DNA from: Amblyornis subalaris
Lineage: Eukaryota > Chordata > Aves > Passeriformes > Ptilonorhynchidae
NCBI GenBank assembly: GCA_018881555.1
Contig: JACAXG010000012.1
Span: forward strand, 2,269,012-2,333,011
DNA: 64,000 nt
Reading direction: 5' to 3'
Notes under the pieces: model-generated
What the model saw: only the letters and a program-made list of their open reading frames with translations
Told to the model about the DNA's origin: nothing
The model's database searches: none
Shown here: positions 1 through 14,300 of the stretch, piece by piece
Position numbering within the stretch: position 1 is the stretch's first letter
Layout: every line of letters starts with the position of its first letter
Translations under genes and position numbers: made by a program

Positions 1-3000
1 GCCCATCCAACCAGGGGATGAGAATTTGACGTGAAATTGCAGGCATGGGATTTGTCCTCCTGGCCCTCTCCAGAAGGGACACCTTTTGGTAGGCTTGTGA
101 TATTAAGCTTGTGATTACAGTTGCACTGTTAATGGTGTATATAACCACTCTGCAGTTAATGCATTATCACCCTCACTTCAGCAGAACGTAATATATTGCA
201 TTCAGTAAATTGCGTTATTTGTGAATCTGACTGGCTCTTCTAAATGTGACCACACCTATAGTTCACAGACTGTTTATGCACCTGGCATTAGACCCGTAGT
301 TACGTTTTTGCAACACTGGTCAACAGCAGTTGACAAACTGAGGCCTGGTGCCTACCTGGATGTGGGCAGTGAGTTCTTACCTTCTTCTTCTTGGCAACAC
401 GTGGGTTTATGAAACATGTTTTCTACATACACTTATCCAAAGGTCTGTTCCAGATCTAGATAAAGTCAGTAGGATGCCATAATACCTTTTCTGAGACTTG
501 AGTAGTGCTTGGCATAACTGGTGAAATGGAGTTTTTCTTGCTTCAGCTGTTGNGTTCAGGTTTAATGTAAGAGCGCAGCAAGGTAGGGTTGGGTGTAGCT
601 GTGCCATAGGATTCCATGGGGGGATGTGGAGTTAAGGTGGTCCCTGTCTTGAGAGCATGGGCGACCTCTCCCTGTTGTGTGCCAGCTGCGGCTTGCACAG
701 CTACAGCCAGGGTCACTGGTGTCTGTGCAGTGCAGGCACCATCCACCTGAGCCAAAACTGCGCCTCAGTAAGGTCAGTTAGTTAAAACAGCATTATATGC
801 CAATCCTGGAGCTCTAATCTTGGAGGATTATCTTAAGTTTGGCTATTAATTTGGGGCTGTAAGAGAGTAAATCTGTCCCTGCAAGCCAGCAGATGCTCAT
901 AATTGGCAGTGGGACTTCAGTCATTATTACATATCTTCAAGAAGTAATTAAGAGAAAGCAATAATTAATTCTAACTGATAGAGCAACTGGACTGATTCAT
1001 TTGGTTTAAAATTAGAATTTTAGTTGGAAATTGGAAGACACATGTTTTAATTATAACTAGAGCTAAAAAACATTGTAGTTTTATGCCAAGGTATGAGAGA
1101 ATTCAGTTTTTTTTTTTCAACACTGTCACTTGATAGATGCTTCTTTTAAATTAAATTCTATTAATCGTTCATTATGTTACATTTCTGTAGATTAACACCT
1201 GTGCAGTCTGATTGGCCCAGGGAAAACCCAGTCAGTTTATAGTGTATATTGAAGCAAGATGTATGGGGAAAATCAGGATTCAAGTAGTTAGAAGCATCTG
1301 TTTCTCTAATTTACATGAGGAATAGCAGTACTGCTTTTGTCTGACATTGGACTCATATGGTAAACATTATATACTAAGTCATCATAACTCAAATAATAAA
1401 AAGCTAAGTCTCTGACAGGAACTGATGCTCAGACATGTTTATATTAAGTGTACTGTATGGCTGAGCTTCTGTTCTCTGTAGAGTAGTAAGACAAACCTGC
1501 CGTGGGATACAAAAATCAGTAAAGTTGTCTGCATGTAGGAGTCTCTTGGGTTTTCATCTCCAATTCTGTTGTCTTGACATTGGGGTGATATTTTGTTATC
1601 TAAATATGGATTCTGAAGCCTGATTTTGGGCATTCAGACCTAATTGAATATAGTTTTACTATAGACCTTGTCCACAGACCTTCAGGGAGAAGCCCCAGTG
1701 AACAAAATGAATCGTACTGTGATCACAGGTAGAGAGAAGTTAAGAATATATTTTTGTAACTCTTCATTTGCAGAGGAAAAGTTCTTAGGTTTTAAATGTC
1801 CATGTTTCATCTGCTAATATAAGGAGATAGTGATAACTGGAAGAGGATCCCCNCACCCTACCCTTAACTCTTTCCTTCTATAGAAAGAAGTTTTGCTTGC
1901 CACTGAGAAAGCTAAAATAGAACATGCATAGCTGCAGAAAAAGCTAATCTGATTTTGGCATAATGAGCTCAAACTTGATTAAAATTCTTTTATTAAATCA
2001 CAACTGAGTAAGTAGCCATACAGTAATGACTGGAATGCGTCCTCTGAAAGGACTCAGCTGAGCACGTATACGAGCTCTTGGCTCAGTATACGAGCTGATT
2101 CATTTGTACTACTGCAGTCATGCTGAAATTCACACTGATGCATGGTTCATGTCATACTTCTCTAGTTCTGTGCACACTTTTATTTTTAAATTAAATAATT
2201 TGGCTTTTATAATAGAATTTTGATTTTTCTAGTGTACCTTTTAAAAGGTAGGCAAGCTGAACAGCAGCTCTGTTGATCAGAAGTCACAGTGTGTTTGCAA
2301 GGAATTTTTTGTTTTGCTTGATTTATTCAGCCGAAGATTAGATGCATGTGACTTTCTTACGTACATTCCTGATAGTGTTGATAATCCTGATAATGTTTAT
2401 AATCCTCATCACCTTCAGTAACCTGTCTCACAGAACCTGGAGGCATAGGTTTAGTCTTCTCTACTGTGATCTTTAGGGCAGAATAGTAGTAAACAAGTAC
2501 AAAGGAGAAAGGGGTTGTGCCACTTTTTAATGGGTCTTTGGTTGCTACTTGAAAATATATTTCAGGGTTTACCCTAGTATTACACCTGAACTGATCTAAT
2601 CCTTTGCAAGCACTTACTCATAGTGTGTGCTACTGTTGGCCTGTGTTGTAAGGACTTGCAGTGAAGTACCTAAGAGAATTCAAGATTTTTGTACTTGATG
2701 AACCTTGAAGACCAGTGACAGGATTCCTGACAGCAGTTTTTTTAAGTCTATAAGGTTTTAAATAAGTCTGCTTTGAAATTCTTTGTTTACAGTGGAAAAT
2801 AACTTGGGCAAGATTTGGATGGGGCATATGGGCATTGGGAAGAATCTAAGGTTGACTATTTCCTTTGAGATCATGTTGGATGGAAACTTTTTTTTTTTTT
2901 CATCTGCTGACCTCAGCAGGTGCCTGAGATGCCACTGAATGTTTGGGGTGTCTTATGTCAGGTGGCACATCTTTCCACTTTAAACAGCACAGCCAAGAGA

Positions 3001-5181
3001 ATATATTCCCTTGTGCCTCAGTAGATACTTTCTTGACATCAAGATCATGGTCACATTCATAGTATGTTGTAAAAGAGAGGACTAGAGAGAGGACTTAGTT
3101 TCACTGTCCTGTAGGAAAGAACAGGGTTAATTTTCTTGACCCAGCACCATCACTGTCAGTAGTATGCAGATGGATGAATGAAACCAAATTAAGTATTTAA
3201 ATTTGAGAAGCTTTTATTTTTGTTCACAATATTGAAACAAAAGCTTTTTGATCAAATTTCTGGAAGTTAAGTTCAGTACGTCATTTTTACCCCCCAAGCT
3301 TTGAATGAAAAAGTAGAAGTAATAAAAATTTCTGTAAGTTAGGAAATCAGTACCTCTGCTTTCTTAAAGTTACAGTTGTTAATGTTAAAAAAAAAAAAAA
3401 ATAATCTGCCTTTCCCTGGGCAGTATCAGAACTGAGGAGAAAATGTATCTATTGTCCCGACAGGAATAGCTCAGAAACAGATGCTTTGCAGAAGAATTAC
3501 TCGAAGAGATTACAGTTAAATGCACCATTGCCAAAATTAGAAAATTAGATTATTGGTGGCTTTTCTAAAGTCATGGTTGTTTAGATTACCAACTCTTGTG
3601 ATGACTGCTATGTTTATGAAAAAATGTTTGAAAAAGATGGCAGATGTACATAGAGGGGAAAGCAGAAAACAATTTAAGCCAAAACCCACTCATACTGTGA
3701 GTCCTGTGTATGGGCCAAAGGCAAATATTTTACCTGAAGGTTTCAGCATTCAGGGGTTTGCCTTCATGAGGAGGACAAATTATGGATTATGGGAGAATTT
3801 ATCCCTATAAAAGTGGTGAAAATTTGGTTGTTTAACAATACAGATAGAACCTTGTGTTTTAAAAAAAGTGTTTTTTCTCATAACACATCAGTTTCATTTT
3901 GAGTCTCATTTACTTTAGGGACAGTGAAGAAACATTTTCTTAATAACAAAAACTACGTATTGATCATAACTGATCCAGTCTTCACTGTAGGAGATGAATA
4001 AAAGTGAGTCTTGTTTTTAGTAAGAACAGCATTCTGAGGGACAGCACTGTGCTTTGGCCCACTGCCACAACAAAGCAAAACTATAGCTGGACATTAAAGA
4101 GGGTTTGAGGTCCTCTTTGAGTGTTGTGGATCCAACTATAGTCCCAGCTTTGCCGTCCTTGACACTGAAATGTCAGGGTTCTCTTTTCTCAAGTGTTTTA
4201 TCTATGAGGGTCAGGAAGCGCAGTCTGGTTCAGCATCCATCCATCCCCCTATCCCCCTGCTGGGTTGCACCTATCCACCTATCTCTTTTCTTGTCCTTGG
4301 TTTTTCAGCTGGGCATATTTTTTCCACAAACTATTACATACCGGTTGCTGCTAGCTTCACTCAGCTGCCTGAGAGGCAGCTGTGTTTTCCTGTGTGTGTG
4401 ACAATGCAAAGAAACAGACAATGTAAGATTTTTTTTTTGTCATCCCTTGTTTTGCAAGTAAATATGCCTGCTGGTGGTTTTGTGATAATACTCCTGGTGT
4501 ACAGTGGATACAGAAAAAAAATTGCTTTACTCAGTTTTTAAAATAAGAACCTTTGCATTTGATTAGCGGAACAGTGTCTAAGGAGGGCTTGTTAAAGTAG
4601 CCTGGAACACTTCAGTGAACACTTCCTTGGGCCAGGAGGGATCTTTCTTTGGTCAGAGATACTAAGGTGCCTTTAAATTCAGGCAAACAGTGGCAAAGGA
4701 CTGGTGTAAAACTAGACGACAACCTGAAAACACTTGTATTTACTGCTGTGGGGGTTTCTAGTCATTTTAGTAACAATAGTTTTCCCACCCTTATCAACAA
4801 TTTCTAGTAAGGCAAAAAAATACCCCGCTTGAAGGGGTGTTGCCCTGATAGAAGGATGATTTTCCCAAAACTGCCAGACACTTACTTTGTTTATCAACCA
4901 CTCTCAGTGAATATTGGAACAATAGTAACAGTAATAACAATACAGGTACTGGCTTCCAGGTCCAATAGTTGTAATCTCTATTACTGCTATACAATTTCTC
5001 CCCCTCACCCTCCCTTTTTTTTTTTTAAAGAGCAGTACTGTGATGTAGCTTTTCATCCCTCTTCAGATGTTGGAATGTGAAACCTTTAGCAGCATGGTGA
5101 AAACACTTCTGATTCTGTTGCCTTTCTCTTTTCTAATGTTCCTTCTCCATATTCCTTTAAATTACTTTGCTTTCCCTGCAG
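1..5181 (+). other. ITGA6: ITGA6 intron 1 (3' part), no exon seen
   Basis: This stretch ends in the acceptor of ITGA6 exon 2 (tttccctgcag at 5171-5181). I see no signal-peptide exon in it, so exon 1 (5' UTR, signal peptide and the first propeller strand) must lie left of the window. The sequence is AT-rich intronic DNA with scattered homopolymer runs (for example T at 1109-1118 and 2889-2900, and A at 3387-3401). Short ORFs here look like chance openings. No repeat family was recognised. Confidence 0.75.
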
Positions 5182-5309
5182 ATTACTGGTTGGAGCTCCT
5201 CGGGAAAAGGCCTTTCCAGCCCAACAAGCCAACAGAACAGGGGGGCTGTACAGCTGTGACATTGCATCTCCAAATACAAATTGCATACGTGTCAAGTTTG
5301 ATGAGGAGA
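5182..5309 (+). CDS. ITGA6: ITGA6 exon 2 (propeller blade 1)
   Basis: The first base completes a codon begun in exon 1. The exon then encodes LLVGAPREKAFPAQQANRTG and on to the FDEE end, the first FG-GAP blade, with an NRTG glycosylation site and a cysteine pair. Acceptor ccctgcag, donor gtaagt. The exon ends one base into a codon. Confidence 0.95.
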
Positions 5310-8300
5310 GTAAGTTCTTCAGTGCTTTTGAATTGAAACAGTTGTCTGATATTTCTTGTTTGATGTCCTTTCCTGAGGCAGTGTATCAGAGTTGCTTCTA
5401 GGTAAATGTAACTAGTTTTTGCATCAGAGTAAATTGTAGCTTAATTGCTAAGGTAGTATGAGATGCTTAAATCTTGGTAGCTTTTTACTCTTTTGTAAAT
5501 TGACATCACATGAAGTAATAGGCTAGAAGTGTTTAATAAAATGGATGCTGTTAGTGATAAAATGTACATACACTGCCACCTGCAGACTGACTGGTGTTCT
5601 GTATGAAGTGTCTCTCCTGACATGGGCTTCAAAAAAAACCAAAACAAAACCCAACAAAGCAAAAAAACCAACCCCCCTCCCCAGACCAAACAGAAAAAAG
5701 AAAGTGTAGTGAACTGTTAATATCTAAGCTGTTTTATGATACTTTGCAGCTGACCTGAACATGGAGAGTAAAGAAGACCAATGGATGGGTGTAACTGTCC
5801 AAAGTCAAGGGCCAGGAGGAAATGTGGTGGTAAGTGCTAAAGGACTAACTTACAAAAACATCTGGGGTTTACAGTAAATGTTCTGAATGGTCTGTGTTTC
5901 TGTGCAGCTTGCTGAAAGGTAACTTGCCTAAGTTTACTCCTGATTTCGTGTAGGTAGAGACTTTCAATTATTTGTGTATGAGTTAGCCTGTCTTTATAAC
6001 NTTTGTAACAATCTAGGATAGACAGTTCATTTTCAAGGGGTACACTTTTTTTGGTCACATACACATTGTATCTTTAAAATACCACTGACTGCAGAAATAG
6101 GGAAGAATAGTGTATGAGGTTGTAAAAGTAGTAGGCTATCACCAGGCTGTTTTCCAAGATGGTAAGCCTTACTTTACCTTTTATCAAGGACTTTTGCTGA
6201 ATAGCTCCTGTGAATTAATGTGGTCATTGCACTACAGTAAGACTACTTGCTATTCTTTGTTTTATAGATTAACACAGATACTCTTTTATTTCATCCTAAA
6301 CAGAAAGAAAAAGCTTTTGGGAGTTACCAGAAACTTTAAAAAGTAACATTCTCAGTTAAATAGACCTCTTGTGGTGCTGCAGGATACTAGCTACATCATA
6401 AAATAGGTGTGCAGTGAAGCTGCCCCATCTCATTATATTCTTGGAGGTTAATGTCACTGCTTCCAAAACTGGAGGCAGGCGACTTCAGGATGTGAATCTG
6501 GTTATTTAAGCATATAGAGGCAGTGATAATTAGCTCCGGTCTGCCTCAGAACCTAAAGGCAGGGAGAGCACATGGAAACAGTCCTGTTCATTGAATAATT
6601 AGTCATCAGCTAATGCTGTCTTTTCTTGTCTTTGTAAGTGGTAAGTGGGAAATGCACTTACTAGATGAGGTGTGAACAGCCTGAAGGTCACTGTGCAGCA
6701 GGACAGTACTGCAGCGTTCTTAGGTGTGGAGCAGCTGGGTGTTTGCCTAATATTTATGTCCTGATAGGAACAATAGAAGAGGCTTGTCAGCTGAGAAACC
6801 TGCCTTGCTTGCGCTCTTCACACAACCTGCTACATCTTCAAGAAACATTGCTGGCAAAGGGATTTGATTGTTCACATTTTTTTACAATGATTTGGTGGTT
6901 ACACTGCTTAACCCAGTGGCTATTCATCCCTTGTGTTAAATATCTGATTAGAATTCTTTTCCCAGGGGATAGTCTAAAAGGATAAGGAACAGGATGTGTT
7001 TAGTGCTTCACCTCTGCCCCAGTGACAGTTACCCTGTAAGTGGAACAGCCAACAAAGGAAGTAGGAACAACTTCCCTCCCCTTCAGTGGAAAAGCTTTCA
7101 GCCTCTGCTTACTGGCACTTTCCGGTAAGGGGCAAGTTCTGAATAGTTTGGTTAGAGGGTAGTTGAACCAGCTTCTCGTGTCCTGCACTAGCGTGTAAGT
7201 CCTTGAACTCTGAGAGCTGTTGGGAAACAGCCACTTCTTTCTTTGAAGAGAGAAGATGGTTTTCTGCTCACTTCTTGAAAGAGAGGGATTAGGTATCAGG
7301 AAGGGCTTTAGGGATTTAACCATGTGGCCCTCCTTGACCATGAAGCGGGCTGCTTTGGCTTGTATCTGTAGATGCCCAACTTTTCTCATATGTTGCCCAT
7401 AAGAAACATTGGAGTCTACATTGTAGGCGTGTCTGCAAGGTGACTTCCAGCACTGCTGGCATGAAGGACTGCTAAAGGAGCCCTGCCTTCTTTGATGAGC
7501 TGCATAGCACACACAGAAAACATTACACATTGTTTCTTCTGTCTTGCAGACGTGTGCACATCGCTATGAGAAAAGGCAGTATGTAAACACAGTGCAGGAA
7601 ACCCGGGATATCATTGGAAGGTGCTATGTGCTGAGCCAGGATCTCACTATTAAGGATGATATGGATAATGGAGTATGGAGTTTTTGTGATGGTCGTTTAA
7701 GAGGCCATGAGAAGTTTGGTTCCTGTCAGCAAGGTGTTGCTGCTACTTTTACTAGAGACTATCATTATATTGTGTTTGGTGCCCCAGGCACTTACAACTG
7801 GAAAGGTATGACTTGGCTTCCTTCTTGCCTACCCTTCCCATTTCCTCTGGGATTGCTCTCAAAGGTTGCATCCAAAGTTTTAATTTTTTTTTTAAGGGGA
7901 GAGGGGGTAATAGGGATGTAATGATTTTACCTGGTTTTCACAAAATGCTATGCTTCTGTATCAGAATTATTTACTGAAGTTTCTTTTAATATCTTTGAGT
8001 GTATTTATGAATAGATAATGGAACTTCGCACTTATGGACAGCAAATTTTCCCCTTATTAGTCTTAATCTTATGGTAGGGTTGAGGGCTTACTTGGACACG
8101 TCTATACAGGAACAAATTACTAAATTTGTATAAGTTACTTGACCNGCCTTTTTTCTGCATTTGAGCAAATGTTAGATAGCTGCTGAGGTCTTTGTTTATT
8201 CTGCTGTATTCTCCACTTTATTGTTTGTGAAGTCTGTGGAAAGCAGTACTTTCCGAAATAAATACTGGAGAGCTGCAGGAAGATAACAGAGCAATACTAC

Positions 8301-11300
8301 ATATATTCATGTCTAAATCCATGCACATCCATGTAAAATTTCATGGATAATCTGTCTAAGAGCCAAGTACTCTGTATCATCTAGGAGATATGCCAAAACT
8401 TAAGGGGAAAAACCCCTAGATCTTCTTTGTTAGTTTATATTCAGAAGCATCTAAATGGCCAGTTCTGTCTCTTGAAGTGATTTTTCCCATCACACTTCAT
8501 TACACCAACAGCTGTAAATACTTTCCTCTTGAGAACATCTGATCCTTCAACCACTGCGTTTTTCCACCTCATACACCTGTGCCTGACATATGAACCATGC
8601 AGAATCAGTGAGTTAAGCTCTGGCACAAGGTGTACTTTAGTGAAAACTTAATCTGCCACATATCAACACAATCTGACCAACCCGAAGCAGCATACTGAGT
8701 GCAGACACCATTTTACTTTAATTGCAGAGAAGTGCTAGGACAGTCCTAAGAGTACTCTTCTGTATAATGGAAAAACATGTTTGTGCTTGCCAAAACATTA
8801 ATTATGCCAGTTGATAAAAGGGAAGCACCCGTTTTATTGAACAATAGCGTTTTTCCCCTTAAATACTGTTCCTAAATATATTACTGGTGTTTGTCATAGT
8901 GAACGGTAATTTTTTTTTTTTTCCTTAATTCCTGTGTACTTACCTCCTTTTTAAGAGAGGCTTTATAAAGCTAAGAAATACAGGATGAGGGTAGTTNCTG
9001 ATCAAACTGGTTCAATGTGGTTTTTTTAGAATTTTCTTAGCATCGCATTTTTCCCAGATCATTGTATGGCCTCTCTGTAGAGCAGCATGAGCTTCTGGCA
9101 CACAGAACAGAGAGAGAACACTCTAACCCAGTGCACTGTTCTGTGTTTGTCCCATTTTAACAGCAGTCATTATGTCATTCATCATAATTAATATAAGTTG
9201 GGAACATCTATTTATTTTTTTTGCTTACCATTCATTTGCTTTTATTTTATCATTTCATTTTTTCAGGGGTGGTTCGTGCAGAGCAAAAGAATCAGACATT
9301 TTATGATCTGGGTATCTTTGATGATGGGCCTTACGAAGTTGGTGATGAGAGCCGCCAAGATAAGAATCTAGTTCCTGTTCCAGCTAACAGTTACTTAGGT
9401 AGGATTAAGTACATGTGGTAAATATCTTTAGGCCTCTTAAACATTTGTAATCCCAGCCTGGTGTGATGATACGAAATGCAAGCAGATCTTTCATTGTGGA
9501 CCCTGTAACATGTTAACCATTCTGGGTAATTCACGTCTCTGTCCACATTTATGGGCCAGTTTTAAGTGTAAGATGATACTGCTGAGGTACCTAGAACAGC
9601 TGCCATTGTAACGTGAGATTCAAGAGCTGTGATGAGGACCTACAGAATCTCAGGGAGTGACTATAATCACTGTGATGTTTCAGTACAGTGTATGGGTCTG
9701 TAGTCCTTAGTCACACGGTCTCTGCTATGTGGTATCAAAATCTGAGTTTCTGGATGTAACTATTAAGACTGCAGATTTTCTCTCCTGGTAGGTGAGTGCA
9801 ATTCTTTTATTCTTCAAGTTTTTAAAACCCCAGTGGCTATTAACAGACGTTTAAAATACCATAATAAAAGTACTGTTTATATTTTACTTATGTGTGTGTT
9901 GCAGGAGGTGAGTCTCTTGCTCTTTGTGCAGTCAGGAAAGCAGAAATACGTCCTTAGGCAAGTGGACCTTTCTGAACACCAGTGAGATACAGTGGTGCAG
10001 AGATAAGGCTACGCTGCATTTTTGGAAAGGCCTTAAGTGTAAAGAATCTTTCTGTTCCAGTGCAGATTTGTGGTGTGTTGATCCACTGCTTTTGGCATAT
10101 GCAACAAATACAGTTTTGGTAACTTGAGACTGGAATTTCTGTGTGAGCGATGGAAAGCTGAACAGATGGGAAGGGCATTGCTAATGTAAAAAGTAAAAAA
10201 GCAAGTCAAGAAGAGAGCAAACTCAGAGCTACCTATCTGTTAGGAGAAAGAGAACATAAACTTCTGTTAAATATCAGCAGTAATTACTGGGTGTAAAGGT
10301 AATGCGAAAAACTGTCCTAAGAGCTTATGTCAGACAAGCTGATAGCATCTTTTGGTGGAATAAGAATTGCTAAGGTGAAGAGTGCTGTGGAGGCAGGTGC
10401 CTTTTGCTGTGAACGGTCATACCAACCTTTTGTGGTTTCACAACCAATGCATTTATCTCCTAAATGTAAATGCTGCCTTGATTTGTCATAATCAGAACTA
10501 CTTCCAGGCAAGCCAGCTCTTCCCTGGCATTACTGTTCTGTCTGTTTAGACAGTAAGCAAATGTGGTTATAGGTGCTTAACTACTTTTTTTTTCTCTTCA
10601 ATCTTTCATTCATGTTTATAGGTCTTCTATTTTTGACAGCTGTATCTGATACTCATCCAGATCAGTTTGTGTACAAAACATTGCCTCCCAGCATACAGGT
10701 GGACAAGTCAGTGGATGTAATGATGAATAGCTACTTAGGTTTGTGACCACTTGAGGTGGCAGCACCTGGTCAGACATAATCTCCAGACCTTTGTCATGAT
10801 CCTCTCCCCTCTATCCCCTCTCATATCAAATACATTTTAAGTAAAGCATGTAAAAAACAGGGATTCAGATAAAGAGGAGATGGCAATGTAACAGGGCTTT
10901 AGAGAAACGCTGATTTGTCATGCATTTCTCCAAACCCTCTCATCCCTCCCTCAGCTGAGACTCCCTAAATTTTTTCTGGAACTGTCTCATTGTGAATTGC
11001 TGTAATTGAGAATTTTCATAGTAGTGGTGAAATGTTTCAGAGGGAGACTCCCTATCTGCTGGCTAGTATCTTCCTTCCTTGCAAAAAGGGGCAGTTTTTA
11101 CTTTGGCCTTTATTGGATATATTGGTATATGCAGTATAGTCTTTTAACCTGGTTTTTCATATTTTGAAATGTATTGGTTTTTATAAAGAATATGTAAGAC
11201 TAAATTAATTTGACCATGTCAATGACCATGTCATTTAGGGCTGCATTAACTTAAAATTGCCAATTTCACCATTACTGTGTAAGCTGATTCTCAAATACTG

Positions 11301-14300
11301 CATACATCATTCATATGAGAATGCTGGTGCAGTGCATGTTTGCAATAGAATGATACTGACTTTTACTTAGGAAGTTTTGTAATAATTTTGCCAGGAGGTG
11401 AAGTTCTTGAGCTATATTCAAGTGGTAAAGCTGTAGTTGTTTCTAAGCTGGTATGTTTAAAAATGGTCTTGTATTTGGTGTCCATGAAAAGCAGGTCCAA
11501 GTGAGCAATGAAATACCAAGTTTTGTGGGGGAAATACTTGAATGTAATGTATGGAGGAGTGTCAACTTGTAAATATGCATCCACCAGTACAAAGAGAAGT
11601 GGAGAATTCCCAGTCATATCATACTGTGTTTCAGANAAAACTTGTATTCCATACACCACTTTAATATAGCAGGGGAAATTTTAATTTTTCTTATTAAAAT
11701 GCAAGCTGTTACTGAGTTTGTTTATATTTTATTTCTTTCTCTGTTAAGGTTTCTCTTTGGACTCGGGTAAAGGAATTGTCTCCCAAGATGAGATGACTTT
11801 TGTGTCTGGTGCCCCAAGAGCCAACCACAGCGGAGCAGTTGTTTTACTGAAAAAAGAGAAAAATCAGAGAGCACTTTCCCTGGAGCACATGTTTGAAGGA
11901 GAAGGGCTGGCCTCTTCTTTTGGCTATGANGTTGCTGTCGTGGACCTCAACAGTGATGGGTATGGCTGTGGTTAACTCCTGCTGCCTATATAATGAAGGA
12001 TAGTGATCTTGTTTATTTCTGCTTTGGTTTTTCACATTAGAAATTACAAGGAATGCCAAATCCCATCTTCCATGTTTTCCTGGAGGAAATGGTGAGCATC
12101 TTGGAGAATCAATCAGGACAGAGTCTACCTTTCTAATAGAGAGTTTTATTTAAACAATTAGTGTAAACAAAGAAAGAGGAAACCAGTCTCATACCCAAAG
12201 AAGGCCCTAGAAGATCCTTGTATGCCACCAAGAGAATAAACCAGCTTGTAGTGTCAGTGGGGCTGTTTTTGCTCAACCAGTTTAACGCACATTTTAGTCT
12301 TTGTTCAGCAGCTCTTTGGGCAGCTGATCTTGAGCTCAGAGTCTGACCAGTTATTTTTACAGGCCTTCTACAAAAGCACTGCTTTTTTTTTTTCTTTTCA
12401 TTCTAAGCTGGCAGGACATCGTTGTTGGAGCCCCGCAATACTTTGACAGAAGTGGGGATATCGGGGGTGCTGTGTATGTCTACATGAACCGCCAAGGCAA
12501 ATGGGCAGGGGTGAAACCTCTTCGCTTAAATGGAACTACTGACTCCATGTTTGGGCTTGCAGTTGAAAATGTTGGGGACGTTAATCAGGACGGATATCCC
12601 GGTAAGGGGAAAAGGATGACAATAAAGATGTGGGAGACTGTTTTGCCAGTGGCAGACTTGGAACAGCTTACCCGTACTGTGATTTCACGCTGCACAAAGA
12701 GCAAGAATGATTTTAGATGTTGCAACTTGTTCTCAACAGATATTGCAGTAGGGGCTCCATATGATGGTTCTGGCAAAGTATACATTTATCATGGATCCAA
12801 GAATGGAATAAATACAAAACCAGCCCAGGTAATGAAATAACCTTTAATATATAATCAGTCTTGAACAAATTTTAAAGGAATTACATCTTCTCCCTTTCCA
12901 TTACTATTAGTGGGGTGGTGGGTGTGCAGAAAAGTCACAGGACCCTTCAAAGATTGCCCTGCTGACTGGAAAGATTAGGAATTCTTGATATTAGTATGTA
13001 TTTTTATTTCTGGGGCCATCCTTTGGCACCAATAATATGTGCAAAAGGAAAANGGTGTGTAGATATAGAAACTGTGGTGTTTTTTTTTTTTCAAATAAAT
13101 CTGGTGATTTGAAAATAATAAGTTTCTTTGTTTTCTCTTTCACTACTACTGTTTCACTTTCTTCTTAAATGTTTATGCTTTTCTTTTGAGGACCACTGTG
13201 TCCAGTTTGCAAGGTGGGAATGGAACTTGATTATACTCCCTAGAATACTGCTGGAATGCTTTATTGAATAGTTTTTCAGTTTCAAGTACTGTAGATGAAG
13301 ATGAACAACTAAGCTCTCTGCAGATCAGTAATTTCTGGTACTCACTGCTATTGCAAAGTAACTTCTTGGAAGAAAAGCAAATCATCTTGGCACTTCAGTA
13401 TCCTTTAACTGAACTGAACACAGAGGTCTTATTTCACAGGTCCTACACTTCATTGTATCTCTTCCCTCTTTTTTTCTCTGGCCATAAGACAGTTATGTGC
13501 ACTTGTTACTTACTTCACTTTTATAACTTTTAAATGTCTGAATTCCCCCAATCTGTTTGCTCTTTAGATTCTTGATGGTGAGAAAACAAAGACCAGTTTC
13601 TTTGGTTACTCTATTGCTGGAAACATGGACCTGGATAAAAACTCCTACCCTGATGTTGCTGTTGGTTCCCTGTCAGATTCTGTAAATGTGTACAGGTATT
13701 ACATACGGAACCTTAACTAATTACACCAGGTTGTAGTTTCTTAAAAACAATTTGTTCAGAAGTAACAAAAAGCTGTTTGGCCTTGAGTGTACTTTTCCTA
13801 CTAGAAGTGGGAAATTTGGGGGGGGAAAGGGCAGGGATTCCATAAATTGATTTGTTACTTTATCCCCCTCTTCTCCTTGAGAACTTGCCTTACAATCAAT
13901 ACAGGGTAAGAGGGTAAATGTTGACATTTCCTGTAGAGTGCTGATGTGGGCAGTGTACCTGCACCTTAGCTTTGCCCCATCCCAACTTGGATGTTTATGT
14001 CCTTTAATGGAATGTAAGTGTGATAAGTAATTCCTTAAGAAGTTAACTGATACGTTTGTTGCTCTTACATAATCTAATTGTGCTTTATTGAAGATAAAAC
14101 AGAACCAGCCCCCACTTCGTGCTGAGGATTCAAACCAGTGAGGCACACGCAGCCTTGCTGAGCTTGCACTAGGGCCAACAAAACAGCAGTGAGGAAGCCC
14201 AGCAGCTAAGATCCTTTGGGATTTCTGTAGTACATGCCTTAATTAGGGATGAAGTCACAGTCTTTTGCAGACCTCTGCTTTTTTTTCAGTTTAATGTACT

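Noticed and set aside
4105..4541. Overlapping plus-strand frames of 98 and 123 codons
   Set aside because: In ITGA6 intron 1. Composition is simple and hydrophobic, and there is no signal peptide followed by a propeller strand, so it is not exon 1.
7000..7530. 176-codon minus-strand open frame, the longest in the window
   Set aside because: It lies wholly in ITGA6 intron 3, antisense and ending just before exon 4. It resembles no family, has low-complexity composition and no sign of splicing or a promoter.
13721..14146. 141-codon minus-strand frame
   Set aside because: Located in ITGA6 intron 10, antisense; no recognisable domain and no splice support.
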